A stretch of 64,000 nt of DNA from the NCBI RefSeq assembly GCF_037577855.1, contig NZ_JBAKFX010000015.1:1-64000 (forward strand). The letters run 5' to 3'. Shown here piece by piece: positions 35,618 through 45,707 of the stretch; positions within the stretch are counted from its first letter, which is position 1, and every line of letters starts with the position of its first letter. Both the position numbers and the translations under genes were made by a program. The DNA is from Dethiothermospora halolimnae. GTDB taxonomy: Bacteria; Bacillota; Clostridia; Tissierellales; VENL01. Under the pieces are notes generated by a model. It was not told the DNA's origin. It saw nothing but the letters and a program-made list of their open reading frames with translations, and did no database searches.

Positions 35618-37075
35618 ATGAATGATAATTTTATAAAGGCAGCTAATAAAAACTCACTTATTCTTTGTACTATAATGGGACTACTCACTACGTTATCTGG
35701 GCTAGGAGCTGAAGGTGTTAATGTACTCATATATGGTTTCATAGGTGTAGCTTGGGTTTCCTTGGGGTTTTCTTTTATTGAATATAAAAGAAAACCCTAT
35801 AGCCATAGAATAAAATATATATTAGCAATAACCTTTATGTTGGTCCACTTTTTAACAACTATTGTAGTTAATAATCCTATAATGTTCACCTTTGGATTTC
35901 CACTTATAGCTCTATTTGCCATATATGGCGATAGGAAAATTACATTAATAGCTATTATAGCTATAGTTGCTGGAAATGGAGTAAATATATTTATTGGTAA
36001 ATTAGAAGGGGAAAATTTAATAATTACAGCAGTTGTAGTAGTATTAGTTTTAATAGTACAATATGTAAATACACTAATAATAGCAAAATCAGCAAAGGAA
36101 AATAATACGTATGTAGAAGAAATAAAAAGTAATACTAAATCTAAAGAAGAAGTTATAAAATCTTTAATAAAAACTGCCGAGGAACTTGCAAATTCGGCTG
36201 AAACATATGAAGACACTGGAAAACAAGTTACAATGTCTGCAGAAGAGATTGCTAAAGTGATAGAGGAAGTTTCTAAAAGCACATCTACTCAAGCCCTAGA
36301 TACAGAAAGGGGTGTAGAGGAGTCAAGGGAACTTGGCAAAGACATTGATAATATGGTTGATATTTCATCAAATCTTAATAATAGAATGAAAGATACCGAA
36401 AAACTTAAGGATAGAGGAGTAAATATAATTTCAGGGTTAATGGATAACACAAATGAAAGTAATAACTCAATAAATGATCTAAAAGCTATGATAGATAGTA
36501 CAAAGGAAAGTACTGAAGAGATAAGCTCGGCAAGTGAGGTTATTATATCAATTGCAGAGCAGACAAACTTATTAGCATTAAATGCTGCAATAGAAGCTGC
36601 AAGAGCAGGGGAAGCAGGAAAGGGATTTGCAGTTGTAGCAGATGAAATTAGGAGCTTAGCGGAACAATCTGCCAGTTCAACCCAGAGAATTAATAATACT
36701 ATCGACAAATTAGAAAAAAATATGAAATTAGCATCGGAAAGCATGAAAAAAACTACAGATATCATAGGAGCTCAAACTACTTCCATTACAGATACAGAAA
36801 CTATATTTAGGGATCTAACAGAGTTTGTTGAAAACAATATGAAAAAAGTGAAAGAATTAAATGAAGCGGGTAAAGTAATGAATAGTAGAAAGGATAAAAT
36901 AATGGATATACTTGATAACTTGTCAGCTTCAGCCCAAGAAAATGCAGCTTCAATGGAGGAAACTTCTGCATCAACAGAGGAACAATTGGCTACAATGGAT
37001 GAAGTGAATAATATGAATAAGAGACTAGTTGAATTAGCTAGAGAACTTAAGGGGATAACAAAGAAATTTAGCTAG
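35618..37075 (+). CDS. Methyl-accepting chemotaxis-type signal transducer, polytopic
   Basis: A 485-residue chemoreceptor. About six membrane helices occupy residues 12-160, with no large external ligand domain and no clear HAMP. The cytoplasmic coiled coil carries the canonical tip EQTNLLALNAAIEAARAGE, which contacts CheA and CheW. It may sense a membrane or redox state rather than an external ligand. ATG follows GGGGGAG. Confidence 0.9.
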   Translation: MNDNFIKAANKNSLILCTIMGLLTTLSGLGAEGVNVLIYGFIGVAWVSLGFSFIEYKRKPYSHRIKYILAITFMLVHFLTTIVVNNPIMFTFGFPLIALFAIYGDRKITLIAIIAIVAGNGVNIFIGKLEGENLIITAVVVVLVLIVQYVNTLIIAKSAKENNTYVEEIKSNTKSKEEVIKSLIKTAEELANSAETYEDTGKQVTMSAEEIAKVIEEVSKSTSTQALDTERGVEESRELGKDIDNMVDISSNLNNRMKDTEKLKDRGVNIISGLMDNTNESNNSINDLKAMIDSTKESTEEISSASEVIISIAEQTNLLALNAAIEAARAGEAGKGFAVVADEIRSLAEQSASSTQRINNTIDKLEKNMKLASESMKKTTDIIGAQTTSITDTETIFRDLTEFVENNMKKVKELNEAGKVMNSRKDKIMDILDNLSASAQENAASMEETSASTEEQLATMDEVNNMNKRLVELARELKGITKKFS

Positions 37076-37118
37076 ATAACTATTAGTTTACTACTATAAG
37101 ATTAGAGGATGTATAAAT

Positions 37119-38915
37119 ATGAAGGATTGTAATAAAATTTATGAAAAAAGAAAAAATAAATACCTACAAATATCAAAAAAAGTTTCTAAAACTATGGGTT
37201 TAGTTAGCATTTTAAGGATTATAGCTATAGGTATTTCCATAGCTATAATCTTTTTAAGGGATAATGGAGACTATTTTTCATTTATATTAGGTTCTATATC
37301 CATTGGAATTTTTATATATTTAGTAATTTTACATAACGGGTTGAAGGTGAAATATAGATATATATGTAATCTTAAAGGGATAAACCATTTAAAGATAGAA
37401 AGGTCAAATGGAAAATGGACACAATTTAAAGACGATGGTGAAGAGTTTAAAAATGACAAGCATAGTTTTTCTGAGGACTTAGATATATTTGGTCAAGGTT
37501 CACTGTTCCAATTGATAAATAAAGGAAGAACCAGTATGGGAAGAAAAAGACTGGCCAATATACTAACCACCCCATGTGATACTAAAGAAGCTATAATTAA
37601 AAGGCAAGAAGCTATTAATGAATTATCATCTAAAAGATGGTGGCGAGATAGGCTAGAAGTAGAGGGTATGATGTCAATCGATAAGGATATTAATAAAAAA
37701 GAGTTAATAAACTGGATAAATGATAGGGATAAACTCTATTCTAATTCTTTAATAATAGCTCTAATAAATCTAATGCCTCTAATAACCATATCTTCAATAA
37801 TTTTAAATCATTTTGGAAAGTTGTCTATATATATTCCATTAGCATTAATAGGAGTTCAAGGGTTATTACTTTCTATTAATATAGGGAGTAGAAATAGAAA
37901 ATTTGGATTGGTATCTAAATATCAAGATAATCTTAAAGGCTATAAAATGATTTTAAAACACATTGAGAGGGGTAACTTTAAATCAGAGCATCTTAAAGAG
38001 TTAAAGGGTAGATTAAAGGACGAAAACATGTCTGCATATAATCAAATGAAAAGGTTAGAAAAAATAGTTCAAAGCACTAATAATAGAAGGAACATGCTAT
38101 TTTTTCCAATCAATATAATTTTACTATGGGATTACAGATGTTTAATAAAAATAGAAAGGTTTAAGGGTCAAGGGGGATTAAAGATTGGGCAGTGGCTTGA
38201 AGTCATAGGGGAAATGGAAGCTCTATCTAGCCTAGCAACTTTAGGATATAACAATCCCAAGTGGAGTACCCCAATTATAGCAAATGAACCATCAACTATT
38301 AGGATAAAAGAAATATTCCATCCATTACTTATAGATAATCCAGTTAGTAATGACGTAACTATAAAAGAACCATCTAGAATATTATTAATAACCGGTTCAA
38401 ATATGTCTGGAAAAAGCACTTTTTTAAGGACCATAGGGATAAATCTAGTTCTTGCCTATACTGGGGCTAAGGTTTGTGCCAGTACAATGGTAACTTCCAT
38501 TATGAATATACAAACTTGCATGAGAACTAAAGATAATATGGAGAAGGGAGTATCCTCATTTTATGCGGAGTTAAAAAGAATAGAAAAAATAATAGTTGCA
38601 TCCCAAGGAACTAAACAGGTATTTTTTCTACTTGATGAAATATTAAAGGGAACGAATTCATTTGATAGACATACAGGAGCTAAAATGATATTAAAGCAGT
38701 TATATAATAATAATGGAATGGGACTTGTATCTACCCATGATTTAGAGTTAGGAGAGTTGGAGGAAGAAACAAAGGGAAGTATAAAAAATTATCATTTTGA
38801 AGAGTATTATAATAATAATAAAATATACTTTGACTATAAACTTAAAAATGGAATTTCCAATACAAGAAATGCATTATATCTTCTTAGAATGATAGGAATA
38901 GGGGATACAAATTAA
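37119..38915 (+). CDS. Membrane-anchored MutS-family ATPase
   Basis: A 598-residue protein whose C-terminal 200 residues are a MutS-type ATPase: Walker A ITGSNMSGKSTFLRT, Walker B FFLLDEILKGTNS and switch STHD. The N-terminal mismatch-binding domain is absent. Two pairs of hydrophobic helices (about residues 25-70 and 205-250) suggest membrane attachment, with a core-like helical region (ISSLFQL-type lever replaced by FGQGSLFQLINKGRT) between. This is a known but poorly characterised MutS branch; it is unlikely to do classical mismatch repair. It lies 43 bases after the chemoreceptor. Confidence 0.85.
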   Translation: MKDCNKIYEKRKNKYLQISKKVSKTMGLVSILRIIAIGISIAIIFLRDNGDYFSFILGSISIGIFIYLVILHNGLKVKYRYICNLKGINHLKIERSNGKWTQFKDDGEEFKNDKHSFSEDLDIFGQGSLFQLINKGRTSMGRKRLANILTTPCDTKEAIIKRQEAINELSSKRWWRDRLEVEGMMSIDKDINKKELINWINDRDKLYSNSLIIALINLMPLITISSIILNHFGKLSIYIPLALIGVQGLLLSINIGSRNRKFGLVSKYQDNLKGYKMILKHIERGNFKSEHLKELKGRLKDENMSAYNQMKRLEKIVQSTNNRRNMLFFPINIILLWDYRCLIKIERFKGQGGLKIGQWLEVIGEMEALSSLATLGYNNPKWSTPIIANEPSTIRIKEIFHPLLIDNPVSNDVTIKEPSRILLITGSNMSGKSTFLRTIGINLVLAYTGAKVCASTMVTSIMNIQTCMRTKDNMEKGVSSFYAELKRIEKIIVASQGTKQVFFLLDEILKGTNSFDRHTGAKMILKQLYNNNGMGLVSTHDLELGELEEETKGSIKNYHFEEYYNNNKIYFDYKLKNGISNTRNALYLLRMIGIGDTN

Positions 38916-39037
38916 ATCCAATAATTAATAAAATTTAAGTTTAATATAATATTTGTCAATCGATTATCGTATAAATATGTTAGAATATTATATATAATGA
39001 CGAAAATTGACGATTAATAGATTTGGATGGTGAGTTT

Positions 39038-40519
39038 ATGAGGTTGACAAATAAAATGCTGTTTATGATAGCTGGATATTCCTTTGTGGTGATTTTAGGA
39101 CTATGTCTAGTATCAGACAATATTATTATGGATAGTTTTGAAGAATTAGAACAAAAATATTTTCTCAATGAAGGTAAGAAGACAAAGGCTGTATTTGAAA
39201 ATGCTATTTCTGTACATGAGGGTTTATTGTTGGATTGGGCCCGGTGGGATGATAGTTATGAATTTATAAATGGGAATAGTGGGGATTATATAAAAAGAAA
39301 TATTACACCATCTGTATTTGAATATAATGATATAGATTATATAGTTATATTAAATGAACATAATAAGGTATTAGTGGGTTACAAATATAATAAAAAGGAG
39401 AGAACACTGGGAAATGTTGATGGGGCATTAATAGAAGAGATGTCGAAATTTAAAAATATAAACGATATTATCATTTTTAGTGGCAAATCTATAGTTATAT
39501 CTACAAGTGAGATTAGTGATACCAATAGGGAAAAAACACCTAAGGGATTAATTGTTTTTGGTTATGACCTTGATGAGAATAAGATAGAAGAGATTGGAAA
39601 CAAATTGAATCTTAATATTACTGTAAATAATTATGTGAAAGATAAAATTAAGGATGATTTTTTTATAAATAATTTAAAAGATAGGGGTATTATTGGGTTT
39701 CAGATGCCCTATTTAAATGATAAAAGTCTTATGGAGGTTAGGGTAACAATACCCAAGGAGATAACGAAACTAGGGGAAATCACAACAAAAGATTTTTTAA
39801 TATTTTTTTCGATTGCCCTATTTATACTAACCCTAATATTATTTTTAGGCATTGAAAGGATAGTGGTTTCTAGACTTTTTAAGCTGCGTCGTGTAACCCA
39901 CAATATAGCCTATAGCAAAGACTTGAGTAAACGACTTAGTATTAAAGGCAACGATGAAATAGCAGCATTAAAAAATGATATTAATTATATGCTTGATAAA
40001 ATTGAAACAATGAATAACGAATTAACCGAGTATGCAACAATGGATATGCTGACTGGAGTTTTAAATCGTAGAGTAGGAATAAAACTATTAAAGAAATATA
40101 TTGATTTATCTAGAACTAATGATATCCCCCTAACCATAGCCTATATAGATGTTAATGGTTTAAAAGAGGTGAACGATAAACAGGGTCATAAAATGGGAGA
40201 TAAACTTTTAAATGATATATCAGGTATTATTAATTCTAATATTAGAAAATCTGATAAGCTTTGTAGGTTAGGTGGAGATGAATTTCTCATTATTTTTCCA
40301 GATACAGATTATAATAGTGCTAAAGATGCTTTCAAAAGAATTGAATCTGTTGTTAATGATACTAATAAAAGGGGAGTTAAACCCTATAATATAGGATTTA
40401 GCAAGGGTATAGTTGAATATGATAAAGTTTTAGATTTAGAAGAATTTTTGGATTTAGCTGATAAATATATGTATAAAGAAAAGATGGAGATTAAAGATAG
40501 ATATAGGGATAATGAATAA
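39038..40519 (+). CDS. CHASE4-GGDEF diguanylate cyclase
   Basis: A 493-residue protein from ATG 39038, after GGTGAG (an in-frame TTG lies five codons earlier). One membrane helix, an external CHASE4 sensor domain (LLDWARWDDSYEF is diagnostic), a second membrane helix near 260, a HAMP-like linker and a GGDEF domain with an intact RLGGDEF active site. It makes c-di-GMP in response to an external signal. Confidence 0.92.
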   Translation: MRLTNKMLFMIAGYSFVVILGLCLVSDNIIMDSFEELEQKYFLNEGKKTKAVFENAISVHEGLLLDWARWDDSYEFINGNSGDYIKRNITPSVFEYNDIDYIVILNEHNKVLVGYKYNKKERTLGNVDGALIEEMSKFKNINDIIIFSGKSIVISTSEISDTNREKTPKGLIVFGYDLDENKIEEIGNKLNLNITVNNYVKDKIKDDFFINNLKDRGIIGFQMPYLNDKSLMEVRVTIPKEITKLGEITTKDFLIFFSIALFILTLILFLGIERIVVSRLFKLRRVTHNIAYSKDLSKRLSIKGNDEIAALKNDINYMLDKIETMNNELTEYATMDMLTGVLNRRVGIKLLKKYIDLSRTNDIPLTIAYIDVNGLKEVNDKQGHKMGDKLLNDISGIINSNIRKSDKLCRLGGDEFLIIFPDTDYNSAKDAFKRIESVVNDTNKRGVKPYNIGFSKGIVEYDKVLDLEEFLDLADKYMYKEKMEIKDRYRDNE

Positions 40520-40543
40520 AGCCACCAGAACTGGTGGCTTTAT
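40516..40543. terminator. Bidirectional terminator
   Basis: ATAAAGCCACCAG and its complement CTGGTGGCTTTAT are separated by AA. The stops of both convergent genes lie in it. Confidence 0.9.
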
Positions 40544-41481
40544 TTGTAAAAATCATGTAATGCTATTGAAGTATAGAAAGATCTATTTTTTTCAATCCAG
40601 TTATTTGTTGACTTTCTAGGGTTTAAAAAGTATAGACAGTTTCCAATATTATTGTTGCCTTCTAAAGCCATTCTGGCTGCTTCAATACTTTCAGCAGAGG
40701 GGGTATCATATATTGTTCCAATAACCACAGGGGTATATTGATAACCATATTTATTATCAAATATAACTTTTTTTATTGTATTAGGGAAATCGTCATTTCT
40801 TGTTCTATTTATAATAACATTGGCAACAGCCAATTTACCGTCGAAGGGCTCACCCTGGGCTTCAGCATGGACTAGCCTAGATAACCAATATAAATCCTCA
40901 CTGTCATCATTGTTTTTGTTAGTAGTTATATTAACCGAATGGTTATTTTCATTCCAATCAACATTATAATCAAATATTTCTGAAATGAAACGTAGGGGGG
41001 CATAGGTTCTATTATTATAAAGATTTATGGGGGCATCCATAGAAACAACTCTTTCGTTTACTATAGCGATATTAGAACCTATAGAGAGGTTGATCTTCTC
41101 TGTGTTATTAATCAATGTCACACTTTTGTTATTTCCATCCCAAAGGATGTCATCTATATCTAAGGCTTCAGTGACAAAGCGGACTGGAATAAAAACACGA
41201 CTATTTTCTATGTAGGGATGTTCCTTTAAATTTAGTAACTTGTTATTTATTTTTATAGTTATTGGATTTGAATTGAAAATAGATTTAATTCTTATTAAAT
41301 TATTTACAACCAGGCTTTCATTTAAATCTTTCAAATTATTAACATCAACATTATACTTTTCTGATATACTAAGATAAGAATCATTTGGTTTTACAGTATG
41401 CATTAAATAGGAATCTGCAAAGGTTTTATTACCAGTAAATAGTGTTAATACTAACAGTAATAAATATATTGATTTTTTCAT
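40540..41481 (-). CDS. Secreted SleB-type cell-wall hydrolase with LysM and stalk domains
   Basis: A 313-residue exported protein: signal peptide (about 22 residues), a LysM domain (HTVKPNDSYLSISEKYNV), two copper-amine-oxidase-N-type stalk repeats (VFIPVRFVTEAL; TYAPLRFISEIF) and a C-terminal Hydrolase_2/SleB domain (LSRLVHAEAQGEPFDGKLAVANVIINR). SleB is the spore-cortex lytic transglycosylase; the domain mix here suggests a cell-wall or spore-cortex lytic enzyme. Confidence 0.92.
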   Translation of the reverse strand: MKKSIYLLLLVLTLFTGNKTFADSYLMHTVKPNDSYLSISEKYNVDVNNLKDLNESLVVNNLIRIKSIFNSNPITIKINNKLLNLKEHPYIENSRVFIPVRFVTEALDIDDILWDGNNKSVTLINNTEKINLSIGSNIAIVNERVVSMDAPINLYNNRTYAPLRFISEIFDYNVDWNENNHSVNITTNKNNDDSEDLYWLSRLVHAEAQGEPFDGKLAVANVIINRTRNDDFPNTIKKVIFDNKYGYQYTPVVIGTIYDTPSAESIEAARMALEGNNNIGNCLYFLNPRKSTNNWIEKNRSFYTSIALHDFYK

Positions 41482-41647
41482 AACATACCTCCTCGTATAT
41501 ATAATTTATCATGGAAAAGTAAGGCCAATCAATGTAAAAAACATGGATGTAGTAGATTATTATAACAGGTGAGGAAAATAGAATTATATAATAATATTTA
41601 AATATTTAATTATAATAATAGATAATAGAAGAAAAGGAGTTAATAAT

Positions 41648-42757
41648 ATGCCCAAAAATTTTATAAATTTAGGAATTAGTAAAAATTTAGACAGTGTACT
41701 TAAAGATAACTATATAACAGAACCCACAGCGGTTCAAAATAAAGCTATACCAGAAATACTAAAGGGAAGGGATGTTATAACCCAGGCTCAAACCGGTACT
41801 GGAAAGACACTTGCCTTTATGTTACCTATTATAGAGAAGATAAATACCAATAGATCCCAGATACAGTCATTAATTGTTACTCCAACTAGGGAACTAGCTA
41901 TACAAATAACTTCTGAAGCTGAGAAGTTTACTGATACTAAAGGAATAAATATATTATCTGTATATGGTGGTAAAGATGTAAATAAACAAATTAAGAAATT
42001 AAAGAAAGACATACATATGGTAATAGGAACTCCAGGAAGACTACTTGACCATATTAGAAGGGGAACTGTGGATTTTAAAAGTGTTAAAAACCTTGTGTTA
42101 GATGAGGCAGATCAGATGTTAACCATGGGATTTTTACAAGATGTAGAAAAAATAATAAAACAAACACCTAGATCCCGCCAAACGATGTTTTTTTCAGCTA
42201 CAATACCAAAGAAAGTACATTCATTAGCTAATAAATATATGAAAAATCCTATTAAAATAGATATAAAAGGGAATAACATAACTCTAGATAAGATAGAACA
42301 ACTTGTTATTGAAACAACAAATAGGAATAAAGAAGCTGATCTTTTTAAAGCTATTGAAAAATATAGACCTTTTTTAGCAATAATATTTTGTCGTACCAAA
42401 AATAGAGTAAAGGATATTAATGGGGCATTAAAAAGACGTGGATATGATTCAGAGGAGCTCCATGGCGATCTTAGTCAAAGAAAAAGGGAAAGAATAATGA
42501 AGATATTTAGAAAGGCTAAAGTACAATTTTTAGTGGCTACAGATGTGGCCTCTAGAGGCTTAGATGTGGATAATATAACCCATGTGTTTAATTATGATAT
42601 TCCGGAAGAGCCAGAGAGTTATATTCATCGTATAGGACGTACAGCCAGAGCTGGAGAAGAAGGGGTTTCTATTACATTTGCAACATCTAGGGATAGGGAT
42701 AGTTTATCACTAATAGAAAGGTCAATAAAAATGGATATGAAGAAGATTAAATTATAG
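41648..42757 (+). CDS. DEAD-box RNA helicase
   Basis: A 369-residue helicase containing only the two RecA-like core domains. Motifs are AQTGTGKT, PTRELA, GTPGR, DEAD (VLDEADQML), SAT and HRIGRTARAG, all intact. It lacks the C-terminal RNA-binding tail of CshA/DbpA types. It unwinds short RNA duplexes, likely in ribosome assembly, cold response or mRNA turnover. Confidence 0.95.
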   Translation: MPKNFINLGISKNLDSVLKDNYITEPTAVQNKAIPEILKGRDVITQAQTGTGKTLAFMLPIIEKINTNRSQIQSLIVTPTRELAIQITSEAEKFTDTKGINILSVYGGKDVNKQIKKLKKDIHMVIGTPGRLLDHIRRGTVDFKSVKNLVLDEADQMLTMGFLQDVEKIIKQTPRSRQTMFFSATIPKKVHSLANKYMKNPIKIDIKGNNITLDKIEQLVIETTNRNKEADLFKAIEKYRPFLAIIFCRTKNRVKDINGALKRRGYDSEELHGDLSQRKRERIMKIFRKAKVQFLVATDVASRGLDVDNITHVFNYDIPEEPESYIHRIGRTARAGEEGVSITFATSRDRDSLSLIERSIKMDMKKIKL

Positions 42758-42770
42758 AAGTTTTTGTTAC

Positions 42771-42799
42771 TAGATGGGGAATTAGAGTCCCCCCATCTA
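42771..42799. terminator. Bidirectional terminator
   Basis: TAGATGGGG and CCCCATCTA enclose an 11-base loop between the helicase and the convergent radical SAM gene. Confidence 0.85.
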
Positions 42800-43639
42800 A
42801 TATAAAATATTGTTTATTTCCCCTAAAATTTTATGTTTATCTCTAGGTAATAAACCAGTTAAGGGTAGTTGATTTGATATATGGGTACTACTAAATATAC
42901 AAGGATTATCTAAATTAAGGTTTTCAACTAATTCCTTTAATTCAGATAAGGTTTCCATAGGAGAGAGGGGTTTAAATTTTCCCCAGGCTACATCATTTGC
43001 CATAGGGGTCTTTGGTGGAACAACAAGGGTTAAAACCCCTAGGGCAGATGGATTAATATCACTTATTAATTTTCCAGTATTTATTGCATTTTCCCTGCTT
43101 CTAGTTTTTCCTCCTAGACCAATGATAACCATCGTAGTAAGCTTAATATTAGCATTAAGGACTTTTTTACTGGCATTTAAAATTTCTAATGAAGTAGTTT
43201 TTTTATTTACATCAGCTAGTATTCTGTCATCACCACTTTCTACTCCTAAATAGATCATCTTAAGGCCTAATTTATTTAACTGTATTAAATCATCAGTAGT
43301 TTTTTTATTTATATTTTGAGTACTAGCATAACAGCTTATATATGATAAATTTGGAAATGTGTCATTTAAAATGCTAATAATCTTAATAAGTTTATCTGTA
43401 CTTAAAACAAGGGCATCACCATCGGCTAGAAAAACCTTTCTTATATGTTCTTTATATTCCTTTGCCCTATTTATTTGTGCAATAATTTCATCCATTGGTC
43501 TTATGCGAAAGTTAACATCTTTATACATACTGCAAAAGGTACATTCATTATGGGAACATCCTATTGTGACCCTTAGTATAAAACTATCGGCTTCACTAGG
43601 TGGTCTATAAACATTGCCTTCTCCATTATCAAAATACAC
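42797..43639 (-). CDS. Radical SAM protein, Elp3/B12-like core without B12 domain
   Basis: A 280-residue radical SAM protein. The cluster motif reads CSHNECTFC (C-x4-C-x2-C as written, with the family form CxxxxCxxC), followed by ADGDAL and the strand YLGVESGDD. A short C-terminal region follows. It matches a widespread clostridial family often annotated only as radical SAM protein or coproporphyrinogen-like. No partner gene is adjacent; the reaction is unknown. Confidence 0.82.
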   Translation of the reverse strand: MYFDNGEGNVYRPPSEADSFILRVTIGCSHNECTFCSMYKDVNFRIRPMDEIIAQINRAKEYKEHIRKVFLADGDALVLSTDKLIKIISILNDTFPNLSYISCYASTQNINKKTTDDLIQLNKLGLKMIYLGVESGDDRILADVNKKTTSLEILNASKKVLNANIKLTTMVIIGLGGKTRSRENAINTGKLISDINPSALGVLTLVVPPKTPMANDVAWGKFKPLSPMETLSELKELVENLNLDNPCIFSSTHISNQLPLTGLLPRDKHKILGEINNILY

Positions 43640-43730
43640 ATGATCACCTCATTTATTGATTGTTCTAGAATTTATAATATCCCAGTTGACTTTGTGTTTT
43701 TAATGTTAACATAAAATATAAGGGGTTACT

Positions 43731-43985
43731 ATGATTACAGTGCATAAAAACCCTTATTTAACTTGTGCCAGTAGCACTAAAGAAAAAGTATCAGAATATT
43801 TTACCATAATAACGGCCATCGGATTTTATAATATATTTGGTAAGTTTGCAGCAATTATGGGTCCATCATTATTAGCCTTAGTAACACAAATCACAGGAAA
43901 GTCAAATTATGGTGTACTTAGCATAATAGTTTTATTTATTATTGGAGGAATAATATTAACAAGGGTACCAGATGAAAGTAATTAA
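43731..43985 (+). pseudogene. Remnant of a UMF1-type MFS permease (C-terminal end)
   Basis: An 84-codon frame that matches only the last two membrane helices of UMF1 permeases (GFYNIFGKFAAIMGPSLLALVTQITG, cut here to its core GKFAAIMGP). The first 25 residues do not look like family sequence, and six residues (TIITAI) interrupt the usual EYFGFYN. The other ten helices are missing. A repeat element follows its stop directly. It is a decayed fragment. Confidence 0.75.
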
Positions 43986-43993
43986 TAGACAAT

Positions 43994-44134
43994 GAATGGA
44001 CAATTGACAGGGGACAATTAAGGTACAAATGGGGTAAGGCCATTTGTAATATAATATTTTATTAACATAGTGGGTAAAACCACCTTCAATTGTCAATTGT
44101 CCATTCTCAACTGTCAATTCAAATAAGTAGAGGG
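43994..44134. repeat. 140-bp inverted-repeat element, copy 1
   Basis: Starts GAATGGACAATTGACAG and ends near AAATAAGTAGAGGGG, with internal TAATATAATATTTTA and ACATAGTG. Its ends are partly complementary (GACAATTGAC with GTCAATTGTC). Copy 2 at 46833-46968 is about 85-90 percent identical by eye. It resembles a small non-autonomous mobile element. Confidence 0.8.
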
Positions 44135-44155
44135 GAATTCATTTCCCAGCAAGAA

Positions 44156-44175
44156 AGGCTTGGGAACCCAAGCCT
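44156..44175. terminator. Terminator hairpin
   Basis: AGGCTTGGG and CCCAAGCCT with a 2-base spacer, followed by CTTTATCTTTT. It lies 47 bases from the end of the DUF2254 gene on the other strand and can serve either direction. Confidence 0.75.
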
Positions 44176-44221
44176 CTTTATCTTTTAATTTATAATTTAT
44201 AATTTAAAATCTACAATTGTT

Positions 44222-45541
44222 TTATTCAATGTATTTAACAGCTCCAAGATTTCCAGTTAAATAGGCCAGCCTTCTTATTTTGCTATTTATATAATCTTTA
44301 TCAAGGGGTTCTAATACATCGGACTTAAAACCTCCTATTATATATCCACTAAAGTCCCAGACTTTGTCTTTAAGGGGCTTTTTATTTTCTTGGGCAATTA
44401 ATATAAGGGCATCTAACATTGAACTCATAACCGATACATCACTGGAACTATAGTGTCTAAGCTGATAAAAGGTCTTATACAACAACTGATTAAAGGATTT
44501 ATCTTCAAAGATAAGCCTAAGTCTACCGTCTTCACCATAATAATATGTATTCTCTAGATTAGCTCCCCCTATTTTAGTTAGTATCATTCCTAGCTTATAA
44601 ATACATTTAATAGCGGTGTTAGGATCATTTATTCCGGGGGATAGAGCCTTTAAAGCCACCTCTACTATTTTTTGGAGTCCAAATTCTATGTCCCATAGCA
44701 TATTTCGCTGACTTCCTAAGGTAATATATTTCAAAAATTCCTTTTCATCAATATTTCCTTTGTTATTCCATATAGATATAATATTACTATTTGTTGTTAC
44801 ATAATCTCCAACCATCTTTTCAACCCTTATTAAAACATTTTTATTTATGGCTAGATTTAGTAGTCCTATGTCGTCGATTAGCTGGATATATCCAACCTTT
44901 TCTGAAAATATGGCTATCCGTTTATTTTCATTAAGTTTATCAATGTTTTTAGGGGGCTCACTCTGTATTCTATCGTCGGAATTATTAGAGGTTTCTATTT
45001 TCTTTACCAATTTCAATATATCTTCACCAAGCCTATCTATTAATCTATTTACTTGAATTGAAATGGAGATATGATGTATAAAATATACAAAAAAGCTTAA
45101 GCAAATAATGGCTATTATTACACTTATTCCTGATGACAGAACTAACTTATCATTATCATTATTTTTGATAAATGATAAACCCAGTATACAATATATAAAT
45201 CCCCCCATAAAAATTCCTAAAAATCTTAATGTTGTTCTGTCGTTTATAAAGTCTTCCAGTGTTCTTGGGGAAAACTGAGAGGAATATGTAGTTAAAACAA
45301 CCATTATTGTGGAAAAAGTTATTGTCATCATGGTTAATAGAGCAGCTGCCAATGTTGATAATATCGTTTCCGCTAAATCTACCCTAGTCATAAGAAGGCT
45401 AGGAATCACTCCCTGAAAATTATATATATACTTATTATCTATGATTATTGATATGGCTGCTAAAATTGATGATAATAAACTATAATATCCTGGAACAAAC
45501 CATATTTTGTTTTTTAATTTAAATATAAGTTTTTTGAACAT
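44222..45541 (-). CDS. DUF2254 membrane protein
   Basis: A 439-residue protein starting at 45541 after AGGTGG. Four hydrophobic helices lie in the first 170 residues, with the family stretch TMMTITFSTIMVVLTTYSSQ and then FSPRTLEDF. The C-terminal 250 residues are cytoplasmic, with SPGINDPNTAIKC as a conserved block. The family has no assigned function. Confidence 0.88.
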   Translation of the reverse strand: MFKKLIFKLKNKIWFVPGYYSLLSSILAAISIIIDNKYIYNFQGVIPSLLMTRVDLAETILSTLAAALLTMMTITFSTIMVVLTTYSSQFSPRTLEDFINDRTTLRFLGIFMGGFIYCILGLSFIKNNDNDKLVLSSGISVIIAIICLSFFVYFIHHISISIQVNRLIDRLGEDILKLVKKIETSNNSDDRIQSEPPKNIDKLNENKRIAIFSEKVGYIQLIDDIGLLNLAINKNVLIRVEKMVGDYVTTNSNIISIWNNKGNIDEKEFLKYITLGSQRNMLWDIEFGLQKIVEVALKALSPGINDPNTAIKCIYKLGMILTKIGGANLENTYYYGEDGRLRLIFEDKSFNQLLYKTFYQLRHYSSSDVSVMSSMLDALILIAQENKKPLKDKVWDFSGYIIGGFKSDVLEPLDKDYINSKIRRLAYLTGNLGAVKYIE

Positions 45542-45707
45542 AATAACCACCTACCATTTATGAAGCTTAATATATTTATTTTTACTATATTTTCATATAT
45601 TTACTCATAAATCTATTGTAAAATTGTTCATAATTACAAAACTTGTACAATAAAATAATAATATGGTAAAATAATACTATGTTTAAATAATTTAAAGGGG
45701 GAAGATT

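Noticed and set aside
35797..36765. Long minus-strand frames opposite the chemoreceptor
   Set aside because: They are shadows of the chemoreceptor gene, with biased hydrophobic composition and no family.
38916..39037. c-di-GMP riboswitch before the GGDEF gene
   Set aside because: The leader is short and AT-rich, without the conserved GEMM core.
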